NCBI RefSeq assembly: GCF_000406925.1
Contig: NZ_KE136348.1
Span: 375,678 to 439,677 of the forward strand
DNA length: 64,000 bases
Source: Enterococcus columbae DSM 7374 = ATCC 51263
Lineage (GTDB): Bacteria > Bacillota > Bacilli > Lactobacillales > Enterococcaceae
Reading direction: 5' to 3'
The position numbers and the translations under genes are program-made. The notes under the pieces were generated by a model. The model did not search any database. It had not been told where the DNA came from and worked only from the letters and a program-made list of their open reading frames with translations. Below are positions 15,728 to 24,126 of this stretch, piece after piece (position 1 is the stretch's first letter; each line of letters begins with the position of its first letter).

Positions 15728-16654
15728 TTATGCTAATTGATCTTTTAATTCTTGCTGCACTCTTTGTAATTCTTCAGGACTAACTGATTGATAAGAGATG
15801 CCATCTTTCATAAATCCAGTTCCTTGTAATTGATCCATCTTTACATTGTTAAATGCGTCTCGATAATTCAACATAATTTGTTGAACAGCATTTTGATCCA
15901 AATCTGTCTTCATGTTTTCTGATAATGCTTGTAAAACTTCGCGATATTTACTTACACCATAGACACTCAAGAATTTTTCAGCAACGGCTTTTACTACCAT
16001 TCGTTGGCGCTCTTGGCGTCCATAATCTCCACGCGGATCATCATAGCGCATACGAGTAAACGCCAATGTTTGATCACCATTCAATGAAATTTTCCCTTGA
16101 TTAAAAGTAAATCCACTATTTTCAAAAGCTAAATCATTCTCTACTTCTATGCCACCAATTACATCTACTAAATCTTTAATTGCTCGCATGTTCATAGTCA
16201 CATAATGTTGAATGGGGATATCTAGATATTTTTGTACCGTGTCCATCGACATCGCAGCTCCACCAAAAGCATAGGCGTGGTTGATTTTATCTTGCGTTCC
16301 ATGACCAACAATATCCACATAAGTATCACGAGCAATGCTGACTACTGTTGTTTGTTTTTTGGTTGGATTAACCGTCACTACCATAATTGAATCCGAACGA
16401 CCTTGTCCATAACGATTCAACGCTCCTGTATCGATTCCTAATAGTAATACAGAAAAGGGTTGTTTATCAGACAAATTAGCTGCTTTTGTTTTACTATCTT
16501 CCTGTCTTTTGACTGGTTCATAAGTTTTTTGAACATTTTCAGAAAAATCATGATAGGCAAAGGCTAAAATCCCACCCGAAATCACAACTAAAGCAAGCAA
16601 CAAAGCACCTACAGTGATTAAAATTGTTTTCCAAATACTTTTCTTTCTTTTCAA
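15728..16654 (-). CDS. LytR-CpsA-Psr (LCP) family glycopolymer transferase
   Basis: 308 residues from a TTG start (AGGAGCT upstream). One N-terminal membrane helix (about 10-32) precedes an extracytoplasmic LCP domain with LLLGIDTG, RSDSIMVVTVNP, VSIARDTYVDI, KINHAYAFGG and the Arg-rich FTRMRYDDPRGDYGRQERQ. These enzymes move undecaprenyl-linked polymers such as capsule or teichoic acid to peptidoglycan. It is the last gene of a five-gene operon with a capsule-type phosphatase, Wzz-like protein and tyrosine kinase. Confidence 0.92.
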   Translation of the reverse strand: MKRKKSIWKTILITVGALLLALVVISGGILAFAYHDFSENVQKTYEPVKRQEDSKTKAANLSDKQPFSVLLLGIDTGALNRYGQGRSDSIMVVTVNPTKKQTTVVSIARDTYVDIVGHGTQDKINHAYAFGGAAMSMDTVQKYLDIPIQHYVTMNMRAIKDLVDVIGGIEVENDLAFENSGFTFNQGKISLNGDQTLAFTRMRYDDPRGDYGRQERQRMVVKAVAEKFLSVYGVSKYREVLQALSENMKTDLDQNAVQQIMLNYRDAFNNVKMDQLQGTGFMKDGISYQSVSPEELQRVQQELKDQLA

Positions 16655-16703
16655 AGCTCTCAGCTCCTATTAACACATTTAACAATAATCAAAACTATTA
16701 ACT

Positions 16704-17414
16704 CTATTTCCCAGAATAGTAGTAATATTCACTTTCCGTAGTTTGTGAAGCACCATTATAAATGGCCCCTAAAATCCGTACCTTGGCCCCTTGTAAGCGA
16801 CGTTTCGCTTCAATCGCACCTTCTTTACTGGTCTTATCTTCACGAATCACCAGAACGGTTCCATCTGTTTTGGCCGCCATAATCAATCCGTCTGCCACAG
16901 TTAAAACTGGTGGTAAATCAAAAACAACTAAATCAAAGTAATGATACATTTCTTCAATAATTTGATTCATCCGACGAGAGTTTAATAATTCAGCTGGATT
17001 TGGTGGTGTCGGCCCACTAACCAATACCGATAACCGATCAATTTCGGTCGTCGCAACTAATTCTTGAACAGGAGATTGTCCGCTAATCAAGGTACTTAAG
17101 CCCGCTTCATTACTTAAACCAAATGTTTTATGAACAGTTGGCTTACGCATATCCGCATCCACTAAAAGCACGCGTTTACCTGCTTGGGCAAAAACAACAG
17201 CTAAATTAGCCGCTGAAGTTGATTTTCCTTCACCTGGGCCAGCTGAAACCACCACAATGCTACGTAACGTCTCATCCCCAGAAACCGCAAACTGTAAGTT
17301 AGTACGAATCGTACGATATTGTTCAGAAATTGGCGAATTGGGATTAAGTAAGGTAATCAAATTTACCGGTTTAGTTACTGAATTTTGATTCTTTTTATTT
17401 TTTTCTTTAGCCAT
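16704..17414 (-). CDS. Bacterial tyrosine kinase (CpsD/EpsB type)
   Basis: 236 residues. Walker A SAGPGEGKSTSAANLA, Walker A' VLLVDADMRKP, Walker B LVVFDLPPVL, and a C-terminal Tyr cluster ESEYYYYSGK, the autophosphorylation site of BY-kinases. In Firmicutes the kinase needs a separate membrane activator, supplied here by the Wzz-like gene 9 bp upstream. It controls chain length and export of an exopolysaccharide or capsule. Ribosome site GGAGG before ATG. Confidence 0.93.
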   Translation of the reverse strand: MAKEKNKKNQNSVTKPVNLITLLNPNSPISEQYRTIRTNLQFAVSGDETLRSIVVVSAGPGEGKSTSAANLAVVFAQAGKRVLLVDADMRKPTVHKTFGLSNEAGLSTLISGQSPVQELVATTEIDRLSVLVSGPTPPNPAELLNSRRMNQIIEEMYHYFDLVVFDLPPVLTVADGLIMAAKTDGTVLVIREDKTSKEGAIEAKRRLQGAKVRILGAIYNGASQTTESEYYYYSGK

Positions 17415-17423
17415 AATTGCCTC

Positions 17424-18227
17424 CTACACTCGACTTCTTGAACGACGTTGACTCGCCGCACTTTCCGAAGCTGTTCTAGCTGCTGACGGTTGTACTTGTG
17501 GAATGCGCGCTGCTTTACGCGTATTATCTTGCAATTCCTTCGCAGAAAGTTGTGGAATGGTTCCTAAAATCGTTAATTCTAACTCATCACGAACAAATTT
17601 ACTTGATTTAACGGTACGATCCAACAATTCAAAGGCAAAAGATAATCCAACTCCGACAATTATGCCCGCTAAAACCCCAATGGCTAAATTACGCATATGG
17701 TTTGGTGAAACTGGTGTATTTTGAACGGTCGCATTTGAAATGATTGAAATCTTATCCACGCTTTCGCCTAAGACATCTTTGACCGTATCCTTAAAGATTG
17801 AAGCCGTTGTATTGGCTAAACGTTCTGCCGTCAAGGCGTTATCTGAATTGGCCACTAATGAGAACATCAAAGAATTCTCATTTTGAACTACATCGATGGC
17901 ATCATTGATTTCTTTCACAGACAATTTGATATTGTAATTGGATTCCATTTGATCTTTTACCTTATTTAAGATCAAGTCGCCTTTAATCAAATTCTTATAA
18001 GTATTAATCATCTGCAAATTCACATTGACATCATTACTATTGGTATTTTCAGTTTGTGGCAAGGTCACTACTAATTGGGCTTGCGAACTATACTTAGGTG
18101 TAATCACAAAAAAGGTTAACGCTCCTGCTAAGCCCAGACCAATAAACATACATAAAACAATGGTGAAAAAATGCTTTTTAATAATCAGGAAAATATCCTT
18201 TAAATCCAGTGTTTCTTCTACTTCCAT
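17424..18227 (-). CDS. Wzz/CpsC-type polysaccharide co-polymerase and kinase activator
   Basis: 267 residues. Wzz domain with two membrane helices (about 19-43 and 178-200) flanking an extracellular segment. The post-helix tail is basic and disordered, ending ASQRRSRSRV, as in CpsC/EpsA proteins that activate the BY-kinase. The motif AQLVVTLPQTEN is seen after helix 1. It lies directly upstream of the kinase gene, and AAAGGAG precedes ATG 18227. Confidence 0.9.
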   Translation of the reverse strand: MEVEETLDLKDIFLIIKKHFFTIVLCMFIGLGLAGALTFFVITPKYSSQAQLVVTLPQTENTNSNDVNVNLQMINTYKNLIKGDLILNKVKDQMESNYNIKLSVKEINDAIDVVQNENSLMFSLVANSDNALTAERLANTTASIFKDTVKDVLGESVDKISIISNATVQNTPVSPNHMRNLAIGVLAGIIVGVGLSFAFELLDRTVKSSKFVRDELELTILGTIPQLSAKELQDNTRKAARIPQVQPSAARTASESAASQRRSRSRV

Positions 18228-18247
18228 TCTGTTAAAACTCCTTTAAA

Positions 18248-19027
18248 TTATGTCATTTTTCCAGCAGCACGAAGTTGATCAGCAACCTCGCGTGCTTTTT
18301 GTGATAATTGATTAGCTAAGTTATCATTATTAACGCTATATAAGCTATTAACCAATTGTTGATACTGTTCACTCGTCGCATCCGGCGCTAATTGCCCATT
18401 AGGCGCTATTTTGTTTAACAAATCAAGTGAACCGGCAATTTGATTGGTTTGATCAGTGGCAATATTGAGGTAATTTTTAGCCAAATCTAACCAATCATTA
18501 GCTGGCATTACTGCCAATTGTTCATTAATCTCATTGATTGCTGCTTGCTGGTTATTTAATTGAATTACTGCTAAAGGATTGAGCGTTTGCCAATTAACAT
18601 TTTCTGGTTGGAAAAGATTGTTAATTTTATCTTGGAGATTCCATTCAACAAGAGCTTCATCCAGCTTTTTTAAAACAGCTTTCTTTTGTTGGTGAACCTT
18701 AGCCATTTTTTGAGGAAAATCCACTTCCTTGATTTGAAAATCGTCCGCTGTTGTTTTAACTGCATTCACATTTGTACGTAAATCCTCCAGCTGATCCATA
18801 GTAACCCCACTGTTTAAAAGGTGAGATTCAGGACTGACAAATAGCTGATTAACTGAATCTTGTAAATTGTTAAGTCTTGACTTTTCACTTTTCATCGTAA
18901 CATTTACGGATTCTAACCGTTGCTCGTAGTTTTTCTTTTGGCTGATTTGACGACCAAAGAAAATAATTGCCATAGAAGCTACGATTAATAGTAGCAAGAT
19001 AAAATACTTAAATGTTTTAGATCGCAC
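18248..19027 (-). CDS. Membrane-anchored coiled-coil protein of unknown function
   Basis: 259 residues from a GTG start (GGAGGAG upstream). One N-terminal membrane helix (about 8-24) is followed by a long extracytoplasmic helical region rich in Gln, Asn, Leu and Lys, with no Cys. I recognise no domain. Its place between the phosphatase and co-polymerase genes, with short spacings (37 and 20 bp), says it belongs to the same exopolysaccharide or wall-polymer control unit. It is possibly a partner of the kinase complex outside the membrane, which is inference only. Confidence 0.65.
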   Translation of the reverse strand: MRSKTFKYFILLLLIVASMAIIFFGRQISQKKNYEQRLESVNVTMKSEKSRLNNLQDSVNQLFVSPESHLLNSGVTMDQLEDLRTNVNAVKTTADDFQIKEVDFPQKMAKVHQQKKAVLKKLDEALVEWNLQDKINNLFQPENVNWQTLNPLAVIQLNNQQAAINEINEQLAVMPANDWLDLAKNYLNIATDQTNQIAGSLDLLNKIAPNGQLAPDATSEQYQQLVNSLYSVNNDNLANQLSQKAREVADQLRAAGKMT

Positions 19028-19064
19028 ACTTTCTCCTCCTATAACCTATATTCTTAAATTTAGC

Positions 19065-19838
19065 CTATTTTTGGCGAAACCAATTAAATCGACCTTGCTT
19101 AATTTCTTGATAATCAGGAAAGCTCACAATATCCCCATTTACTAAATCTTTAGCCACTTGTTGCATTTGTTGGACTAATTCGATTCCAAAATCTTTTTCA
19201 ATTGCTTGATATGCCTCTTTTAAATAAAAATTTCGCTTATGAATTCCATGCGCATCGGAGGCAACCATTTGAACTAAATGGTTTTCAACCATTAGCTTAG
19301 CTGTTTTTTGAATTTTTTTACCAAAAACGCCCACATAGCTTGGCGCAGTTAGCTGAGCTAAACAACCCATATCTAGAAAATCAATTAACTTATTTGGCTC
19401 TTCAATAAAACCAGCATTTCTTTCTGGATGAACAATCACCGGAATTTTACCTAAAGAACGTAACTGATAGCAAATCGATTCAGTATATTCTGGAATTCGA
19501 TTGCTCGGTAATTCCAACAATAAATATGTATCGGATAAATCTGTAAATAATAAACGATTAGCCTGTAGCTCTTCTAGCAAAAAATCAGTGATTCGAACTT
19601 CTTGACCTTCTAAAAGTGTCAATGGGATTTGTTTTTCATCCAAGGCTTCTTGCAATTGTGCCACTAACGGAATAATCTGATTTTTAGGATTTTCATACTT
19701 CCCATTGTTATGATGAGGCGTGCATAAGATATGGGTAATTCCTTGTTTCACTGCATAGCGTGCCATATCTAGACTATCTTCTACTGTACTAGCGCCATCA
19801 TCAATCCCTGGTAAAATATGACAATGTAAGTCAATCAT
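19065..19838 (-). CDS. PHP-type tyrosine-protein phosphatase (CpsB/YwqE family)
   Basis: 257 residues. Metal-binding PHP motifs MIDLHCHILPGIDDGA, CTPHHNNG, VIVHPERN and ASDAHG are all present. The enzyme dephosphorylates the CpsD-type kinase and resets the polymer-synthesis cycle. ATG 19838 was preferred over an in-frame GTG at 19850 because GAAAGTGGTG is then well placed. First gene of the operon 19838 to 15728. No glycosyltransferase, flippase or polymerase gene follows, unlike classical capsule loci. Confidence 0.93.
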   Translation of the reverse strand: MIDLHCHILPGIDDGASTVEDSLDMARYAVKQGITHILCTPHHNNGKYENPKNQIIPLVAQLQEALDEKQIPLTLLEGQEVRITDFLLEELQANRLLFTDLSDTYLLLELPSNRIPEYTESICYQLRSLGKIPVIVHPERNAGFIEEPNKLIDFLDMGCLAQLTAPSYVGVFGKKIQKTAKLMVENHLVQMVASDAHGIHKRNFYLKEAYQAIEKDFGIELVQQMQQVAKDLVNGDIVSFPDYQEIKQGRFNWFRQK

Positions 19839-20076
19839 TACTGTCACCACTTTCCGACTCTATCTTCACCATACTATTTTACAATTTAAAACTCACTAAT
19901 AATTCCACTTTTTTGAATAATAGTAAAAAATCCATAGTCATCCTTTTTCTATTATACAGAAAACATTTTGAAAAAAAAGGATAACCGGATTTTTTCTTCA
20001 ATTATTTCGAATTTTTCTAAGTAATTGCGAAAAAATCTAAAAAAGACACGACAATTATTATCTTCACAACCTTTGT

Positions 20077-20190
20077 TGACGGTGTTCAGTAGCTAAACAT
20101 GCCGAAAATTCTCCCTTCGATTTGAAAAATCTCTTAACTTTTTTTCTTCGTGTTAGTTATTACCTGAATTTTCTTATAATTAATCAATAT
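20077..20190. repeat. Degenerate hairpin repeat (D type)
   Basis: The left half keeps GTGTTCAGTAGCTAAACATG and CCGAAAATTC, but the right half has lost pairing (CCTGAATTTTCTTATAATTA). It is a decayed member of the family. The remainder of the spacer 19839-20076 is AT-rich promoter DNA of the phosphatase operon without another recognisable element. Confidence 0.6.
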
Positions 20191-20201
20191 ACCTCAATAG
20201 A

Positions 20202-20920
20202 GTAGGGTGAGTTCTTATGCCTCACCCTCTCATTGCACCGTACGTACGGGTCTCGTATACGGCGCTACATCATTATAGACTCAAGCATTGTTTCTCATAG
20301 TACTTTAGTGGTTGATTAGTGCGGGTTTATTCCCTATTTTCTCCTCTAGCACTTCTGGCGATAGGAGAAAGTTGACGACGCTCATCCCACTTTGTCTATA
20401 TAATCCACTTGTTGCTCCTCGGTCTCTCTGTAAAACTATCTGAATATAATTCTCTCTACTTTTTGCCTCCATTGACATACGTTTCAATTTGTTGGGCATA
20501 TCCTCGATTCCAAACCATCCAGATTTTACTTCGAGCGATTTGCAATATAATGACATTCAGTCCTTCCTGACGCGTCTGTTATCAGTACTATGACTTCAGC
20601 TGACTCCCAGATATAAGCTTCTTTCGCACATGAGGTAATTCATGCTATCTGGGCCTCCCAAGGTAAGATGCAATTCTTTCGTCACACAACCTCTGGATTT
20701 ACTGTCTTGGTTTTACGTTTACCTTTTGGACTTCGATTTGTTTGGCAATCTCATCCACCATTTAGCCTTGTATCCAGTTTCTGTTCGTAGGCTTGCTGAC
20801 TTTGCTACGCCGCTTTCTCCCCCTAGGCATTACTGCTATCGGCTTGCGGTTCGCTACACTTGGCGGTAAATACCCATGACTGGACTTTCACCAGTTAGAA
20901 TTGCACCATACTTGGCACAC
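20202..20920 (-). mobile_element. ORF-depleted group II intron, bacterial class C
   Basis: Reading leftwards, the element starts GTGTGCC (20920) and shows class IIC domain I landmarks: CTGGTGAAAGTCCAG, GCGAACCGCAAG and later GAAGTCATAGTACTG with GGAAGGACTGAA. Domain V lies at 20235-20265 (GCGCCGTATACGAG paired to CGTACGTACGGTGC, with a CGC triad) and a domain VI hairpin GGGTGAG/CTCACCC ends near 20202. The length is about 720 nt; a functional copy would carry a reverse-transcriptase ORF of over 1 kb in domain IV. Only an 83-codon frame (20305-20556) remains, without reverse-transcriptase motifs that I can see. It sits 4 bp past a terminator, the class C habit. Confidence 0.85.
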
Positions 20921-20923
20921 CAC

Positions 20924-20961
20924 AAAAAGACCCAAGATATCTCTTATATCTTGAGTCTTTT
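20924..20961 (-). terminator. Terminator of the 3D-domain gene and intron target
   Basis: Stem AAAAGACCCAAGATAT / ATATCTTGAGTCTTTT, then TTTTTGTG on the leftward strand. The group II intron begins right behind the T tract. Confidence 0.9.
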
Positions 20962-20981
20962 AGTCAAATATGATTGGAAGA

Positions 20982-22073
20982 TTAACTTAAAATCGTTACT
21001 TTAACTTGTCTGCGTCCCCATTGTTTACATTTAGCAACATTATCAAAGTGAACATCGATAATATTGCCTTTGATCGCGCCACCTGTATCTAACGCTAAGG
21101 CAACACCATAGCCTTCCACTTCTAATAAAGTCCCTAATGGAATGACACTTGGATCCACAGCCACGGCCATCGGATTCGCTCTTAAATCCGTTCCGCTTGC
21201 CGTAAAGTAGCTTGCACCAGCTTCAGCATATGAATAAGCCGTAGATTCCATATACATCACCTTACCAGCAGTGCCGGTTGTGGTTGAAGCACTTTGGTTG
21301 GTACTCGTTGAGGTTGAAGCTGATGGCGTTGTCGTTTGGCTAGCCTGAGTGCTTTGAGCGGTAGCTTGTTGTTTGGCCGCTTCTTCCTGTTCACGTTTTT
21401 GACGCGCTTGTTCAGCTGCTACTCGTTGCTGTTCAACTTCTTTGTCTGCAGCAATCTGTGCTAACGCATCTTTATTTTGATCTAATTTTTGACGTAAAGC
21501 CAAAATTCTTGAATCTAATTCTTTGGCTTGACTAGCTAATTCTTGACGATCCGTTTCTAGTTTGGCCTGAGTAGATTCTGCTTTTTCATTTAATTCTTGT
21601 AAGGATTGGACCGAATCATTTAAGCTTTCAATTTTTTCCTTTTCCAAGCCCTGTAACATAGTCATCGCATACATACGACGTACAAAATCACCGAAACTAT
21701 CCGCTGAAAGCAAGGCTTTTAAATCCATCTCGGCTGCATTATTAATTTGAATAGATTGTAGTCGTTTGGCCACAACCTCTTTACGCTTTTCAATTGTATT
21801 TTGCGTATCAACGATCTCTTGTTGTGTCTTCGCTAGTAATTGTTGATTCTCATCAATTTGCTTTTGCAAGGAAGCTACTTGCGCGTATTTATCATTAACC
21901 GCTGTTAGTGTTGCTTGAATTTCGGTACTAATCGAATCACTTTGTTGAAGTAATTGCGTTTCTTGTTGATTAAGCTTATCAAGCGATTCAGCTTGTACAT
22001 TTGGCACTACTGAAGTCAGTAAGCTTAGTCCCATTACACAGACAATCGCTTTGACTAATTTCTTAGATTGCAC
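20982..22073 (-). CDS. Secreted 3D-domain cell-wall protein with coiled coil
   Basis: 363 residues. A signal peptide (MQSKKLVKAIVCVMGLSLL, cleavage near VQA-ES) is followed by a PcsB-like coiled coil (about 30-215), a Ser/Thr/Gln linker and a C-terminal 3D domain (VAVDPSVIPLGTLLEVEGYG, ALDTGGAIKGNIIDVHFD), whose Asp residues give the fold its name. Such proteins are lytic-transglycosylase-like wall remodelling factors. Start GTG 22073 was chosen because AAAGGTG lies 7 nt before it; an in-frame GTG exists at 22085. A WalR-like box lies in the divergent spacer. Confidence 0.88.
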   Translation of the reverse strand: MQSKKLVKAIVCVMGLSLLTSVVPNVQAESLDKLNQQETQLLQQSDSISTEIQATLTAVNDKYAQVASLQKQIDENQQLLAKTQQEIVDTQNTIEKRKEVVAKRLQSIQINNAAEMDLKALLSADSFGDFVRRMYAMTMLQGLEKEKIESLNDSVQSLQELNEKAESTQAKLETDRQELASQAKELDSRILALRQKLDQNKDALAQIAADKEVEQQRVAAEQARQKREQEEAAKQQATAQSTQASQTTTPSASTSTSTNQSASTTTGTAGKVMYMESTAYSYAEAGASYFTASGTDLRANPMAVAVDPSVIPLGTLLEVEGYGVALALDTGGAIKGNIIDVHFDNVAKCKQWGRRQVKVTILS

Positions 22074-22252
22074 ACATTTCAACACCTTTCTTTTTTCCTA
22101 GACTATCTTATTATACAAAAGGAATCGGTTCTTTGTATTTCAGCTATTTTACAATTTGTTACAAAAATCCCTCCAAAGTGGGAATTTTTTTGCATTTTCT
22201 TAATATTTTTTAAAAAAAGTGGGAAAATATTGCTTTTTCAGCCAGAAATACT

Positions 22253-22269
22253 TGTAATCTTTTTGTAAC
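22253..22269. promoter_or_regulatory. Candidate WalR box
   Basis: TGTAAT-CTTTT-TGTAAC matches the WalR (YycF) pattern TGTWAH-N5-TGTWAH. It lies between the 3D-domain wall gene (leftward) and the ABC exporter (rightward). A second near-match with 4-nt spacing (TGTAAC, TGTAAA) is on the opposite strand around 22150-22165. Wall-hydrolase genes are typical WalR targets. Confidence 0.4.
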
Positions 22270-22401
22270 AAAACTTTTAAAAAACTTTTTAGAATCCGTT
22301 TTCCGAGAGAATTTTCTTAATTTTTTTCTGCAAAAACTTGTATCTCTGTCATAATACGGTAAAATAAAGCTGTTTATATCTCGTTTCAAAGGAGGGCACT
22401 T

Positions 22402-24126
22402 ATGTTTCGTTTATTCGCATATGCTAAAAATTATAAGCGCCAAGTCATTCTTGGACCGATTTTTAAGTTTTTAGAGGCTGTTTTTGAATTAATTCTTCCA
22501 TTATATATGGCTAAATTGGTCGATCAAGGAATTAGTAAAGGCAATCTAGGAATGATTTGGCAAACCACTTTTGAAATGATTCTTATTTCAATTGTCGGTT
22601 TGGTCTTTGCATTAATTTGTCAATACTACGCTTCTGTCGCTTCACAAGGACTAGGCACAGAACTGCGCAATGTCTTGATGAAAAGAATCAATCAGTTTTC
22701 CTTTAAGGATTTAAATCATTTTGGTACCGAAACCTTAATTACACGGTTAACCAATGATGTCACACAAATTCAATGGGCGTTGGCCATGCTCATTCGTTTA
22801 GTTTCCAGAGCACCGTTTCTAAGTATTGGTGCAGTCATCATGGCTTTTATTATTGATTGGCAAATTGGACTGATTTTCTTAGCCTTATTACCCATTTTTT
22901 GTCTATTGCTTTATTTTATTATGACTAGAAGCTTTCCTTTGTATCAAAAAGTCCAAGCACAACTCGATCGTTTAAATCAATCTGTGGCACAAAACTTAAG
23001 TGGCGTGCGAGTAATCCGCGCTTTTGCTAGAAGCAAGGATGAAACCAAGCAGTTTGATCAGGTGACTGATGATCTATCGGCAGCTTATCTTAAAGTGACC
23101 CATCTTTCTGCTTTATTATCACCTGGTACGACCTTAGTAATGAATCTAGGAGTTATCGGCATTTTTATGCTAGGTGGATTTAAGGTCAATATCGGCCAAT
23201 TACAAGCCGGTCAAGTCTTAGCCTTAGTCAACTACATGAATCAAATGCTTTTAGCGCTAATCATTGTGTCAAATCTCGTCGTTTTATATACTCGCGCTCA
23301 TGCTTCAGCTAAACGCATCAATGAAGTATTAGCTGTTGAGATTGCTCAACCAAATAAATGTGAGGCTTTACCAGAAACCAGAAAGGATCAAGCCCTTTTT
23401 CAATTAGTCGATGTGGATTTTCGTTACGGAAATGACTATGGGTTGGCCTTAAAAGCGATTAATGCTCAAATTTTCCCCGGACAAACTATTGGGATTACTG
23501 GGGCCACAGGTAGCGGTAAATCGACCCTAGTCCAGCTCTTTCCCCATTTTTATCCAGTGAGTGATGGAAAACTACTATATAATAGTAGAAATGTTGAAGA
23601 TTTGGATTTAGCCGCTTTAAAGAAGCGTTGTGCCATCGTCTTACAATCGGCCGTTTTATTTTCTGGAAGTATTCGTGAAAATCTCCAATGGGGCAAAGCA
23701 GAGGCAACAGATGATGAATGTTGGCAAGCTTTGCGGATCGCTCAGGCCGAAGATTTCGTCCGTGAATTACCACAAGGCTTAGATACGCCGATTTTTGAAG
23801 GGGGAAAAAACTTTTCTGGTGGGCAGCGTCAACGTCTAACTATTGCACGTGCGCTTATTCGTCAGGCAGAGGTTTTGATTTTAGATGATTCGCTAAGTGC
23901 TTTAGACTATCAAACCGATTTAAAATTGCGCCAAGCCTTACGCGAATTATCTTGTACCACGATTATTGTTTCGCAGCGCTTACGTTCTATCCAAGAGGCC
24001 GATCAAATTTGGGTAATGGATAATGGCCAGCTTATCGCTAATGGAACCCATCAGCAATTATTAAAGCACTCAGCTATCTACCAAGAAATTTATGCATCCC
24101 AACAGGAAGAGGAGGCCTTAGCATGA
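22402..24126 (+). CDS. efrA: Heterodimeric multidrug ABC exporter, subunit A (EfrA-like)
   Basis: 574 residues: six-helix ABC membrane domain (about 1-300) fused to an ATPase. Walker A GATGSGKST, signature FSGGQRQR and Walker B VLILDDSLSALD, where the catalytic Glu is replaced by Asp. That makes one ATP site degenerate, as in EfrAB, LmrCD and TM287/288. The partner follows with a 4-bp overlap. The exporter would extrude drugs or lipophilic compounds. The N terminus MFRLFAYAKNYKRQ resembles enterococcal EfrA; the symbol is by resemblance, not a database match. AAAGGAGGG precedes the start. Confidence 0.85.
   Translation: MFRLFAYAKNYKRQVILGPIFKFLEAVFELILPLYMAKLVDQGISKGNLGMIWQTTFEMILISIVGLVFALICQYYASVASQGLGTELRNVLMKRINQFSFKDLNHFGTETLITRLTNDVTQIQWALAMLIRLVSRAPFLSIGAVIMAFIIDWQIGLIFLALLPIFCLLLYFIMTRSFPLYQKVQAQLDRLNQSVAQNLSGVRVIRAFARSKDETKQFDQVTDDLSAAYLKVTHLSALLSPGTTLVMNLGVIGIFMLGGFKVNIGQLQAGQVLALVNYMNQMLLALIIVSNLVVLYTRAHASAKRINEVLAVEIAQPNKCEALPETRKDQALFQLVDVDFRYGNDYGLALKAINAQIFPGQTIGITGATGSGKSTLVQLFPHFYPVSDGKLLYNSRNVEDLDLAALKKRCAIVLQSAVLFSGSIRENLQWGKAEATDDECWQALRIAQAEDFVRELPQGLDTPIFEGGKNFSGGQRQRLTIARALIRQAEVLILDDSLSALDYQTDLKLRQALRELSCTTIIVSQRLRSIQEADQIWVMDNGQLIANGTHQQLLKHSAIYQEIYASQQEEEALA

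Noticed and set aside
20305-20556. 83-codon leftward frame inside the group II intron
   Set aside because: It lacks reverse-transcriptase motifs and lies in domain IV, so I treat it as leftover intron sequence rather than a gene.
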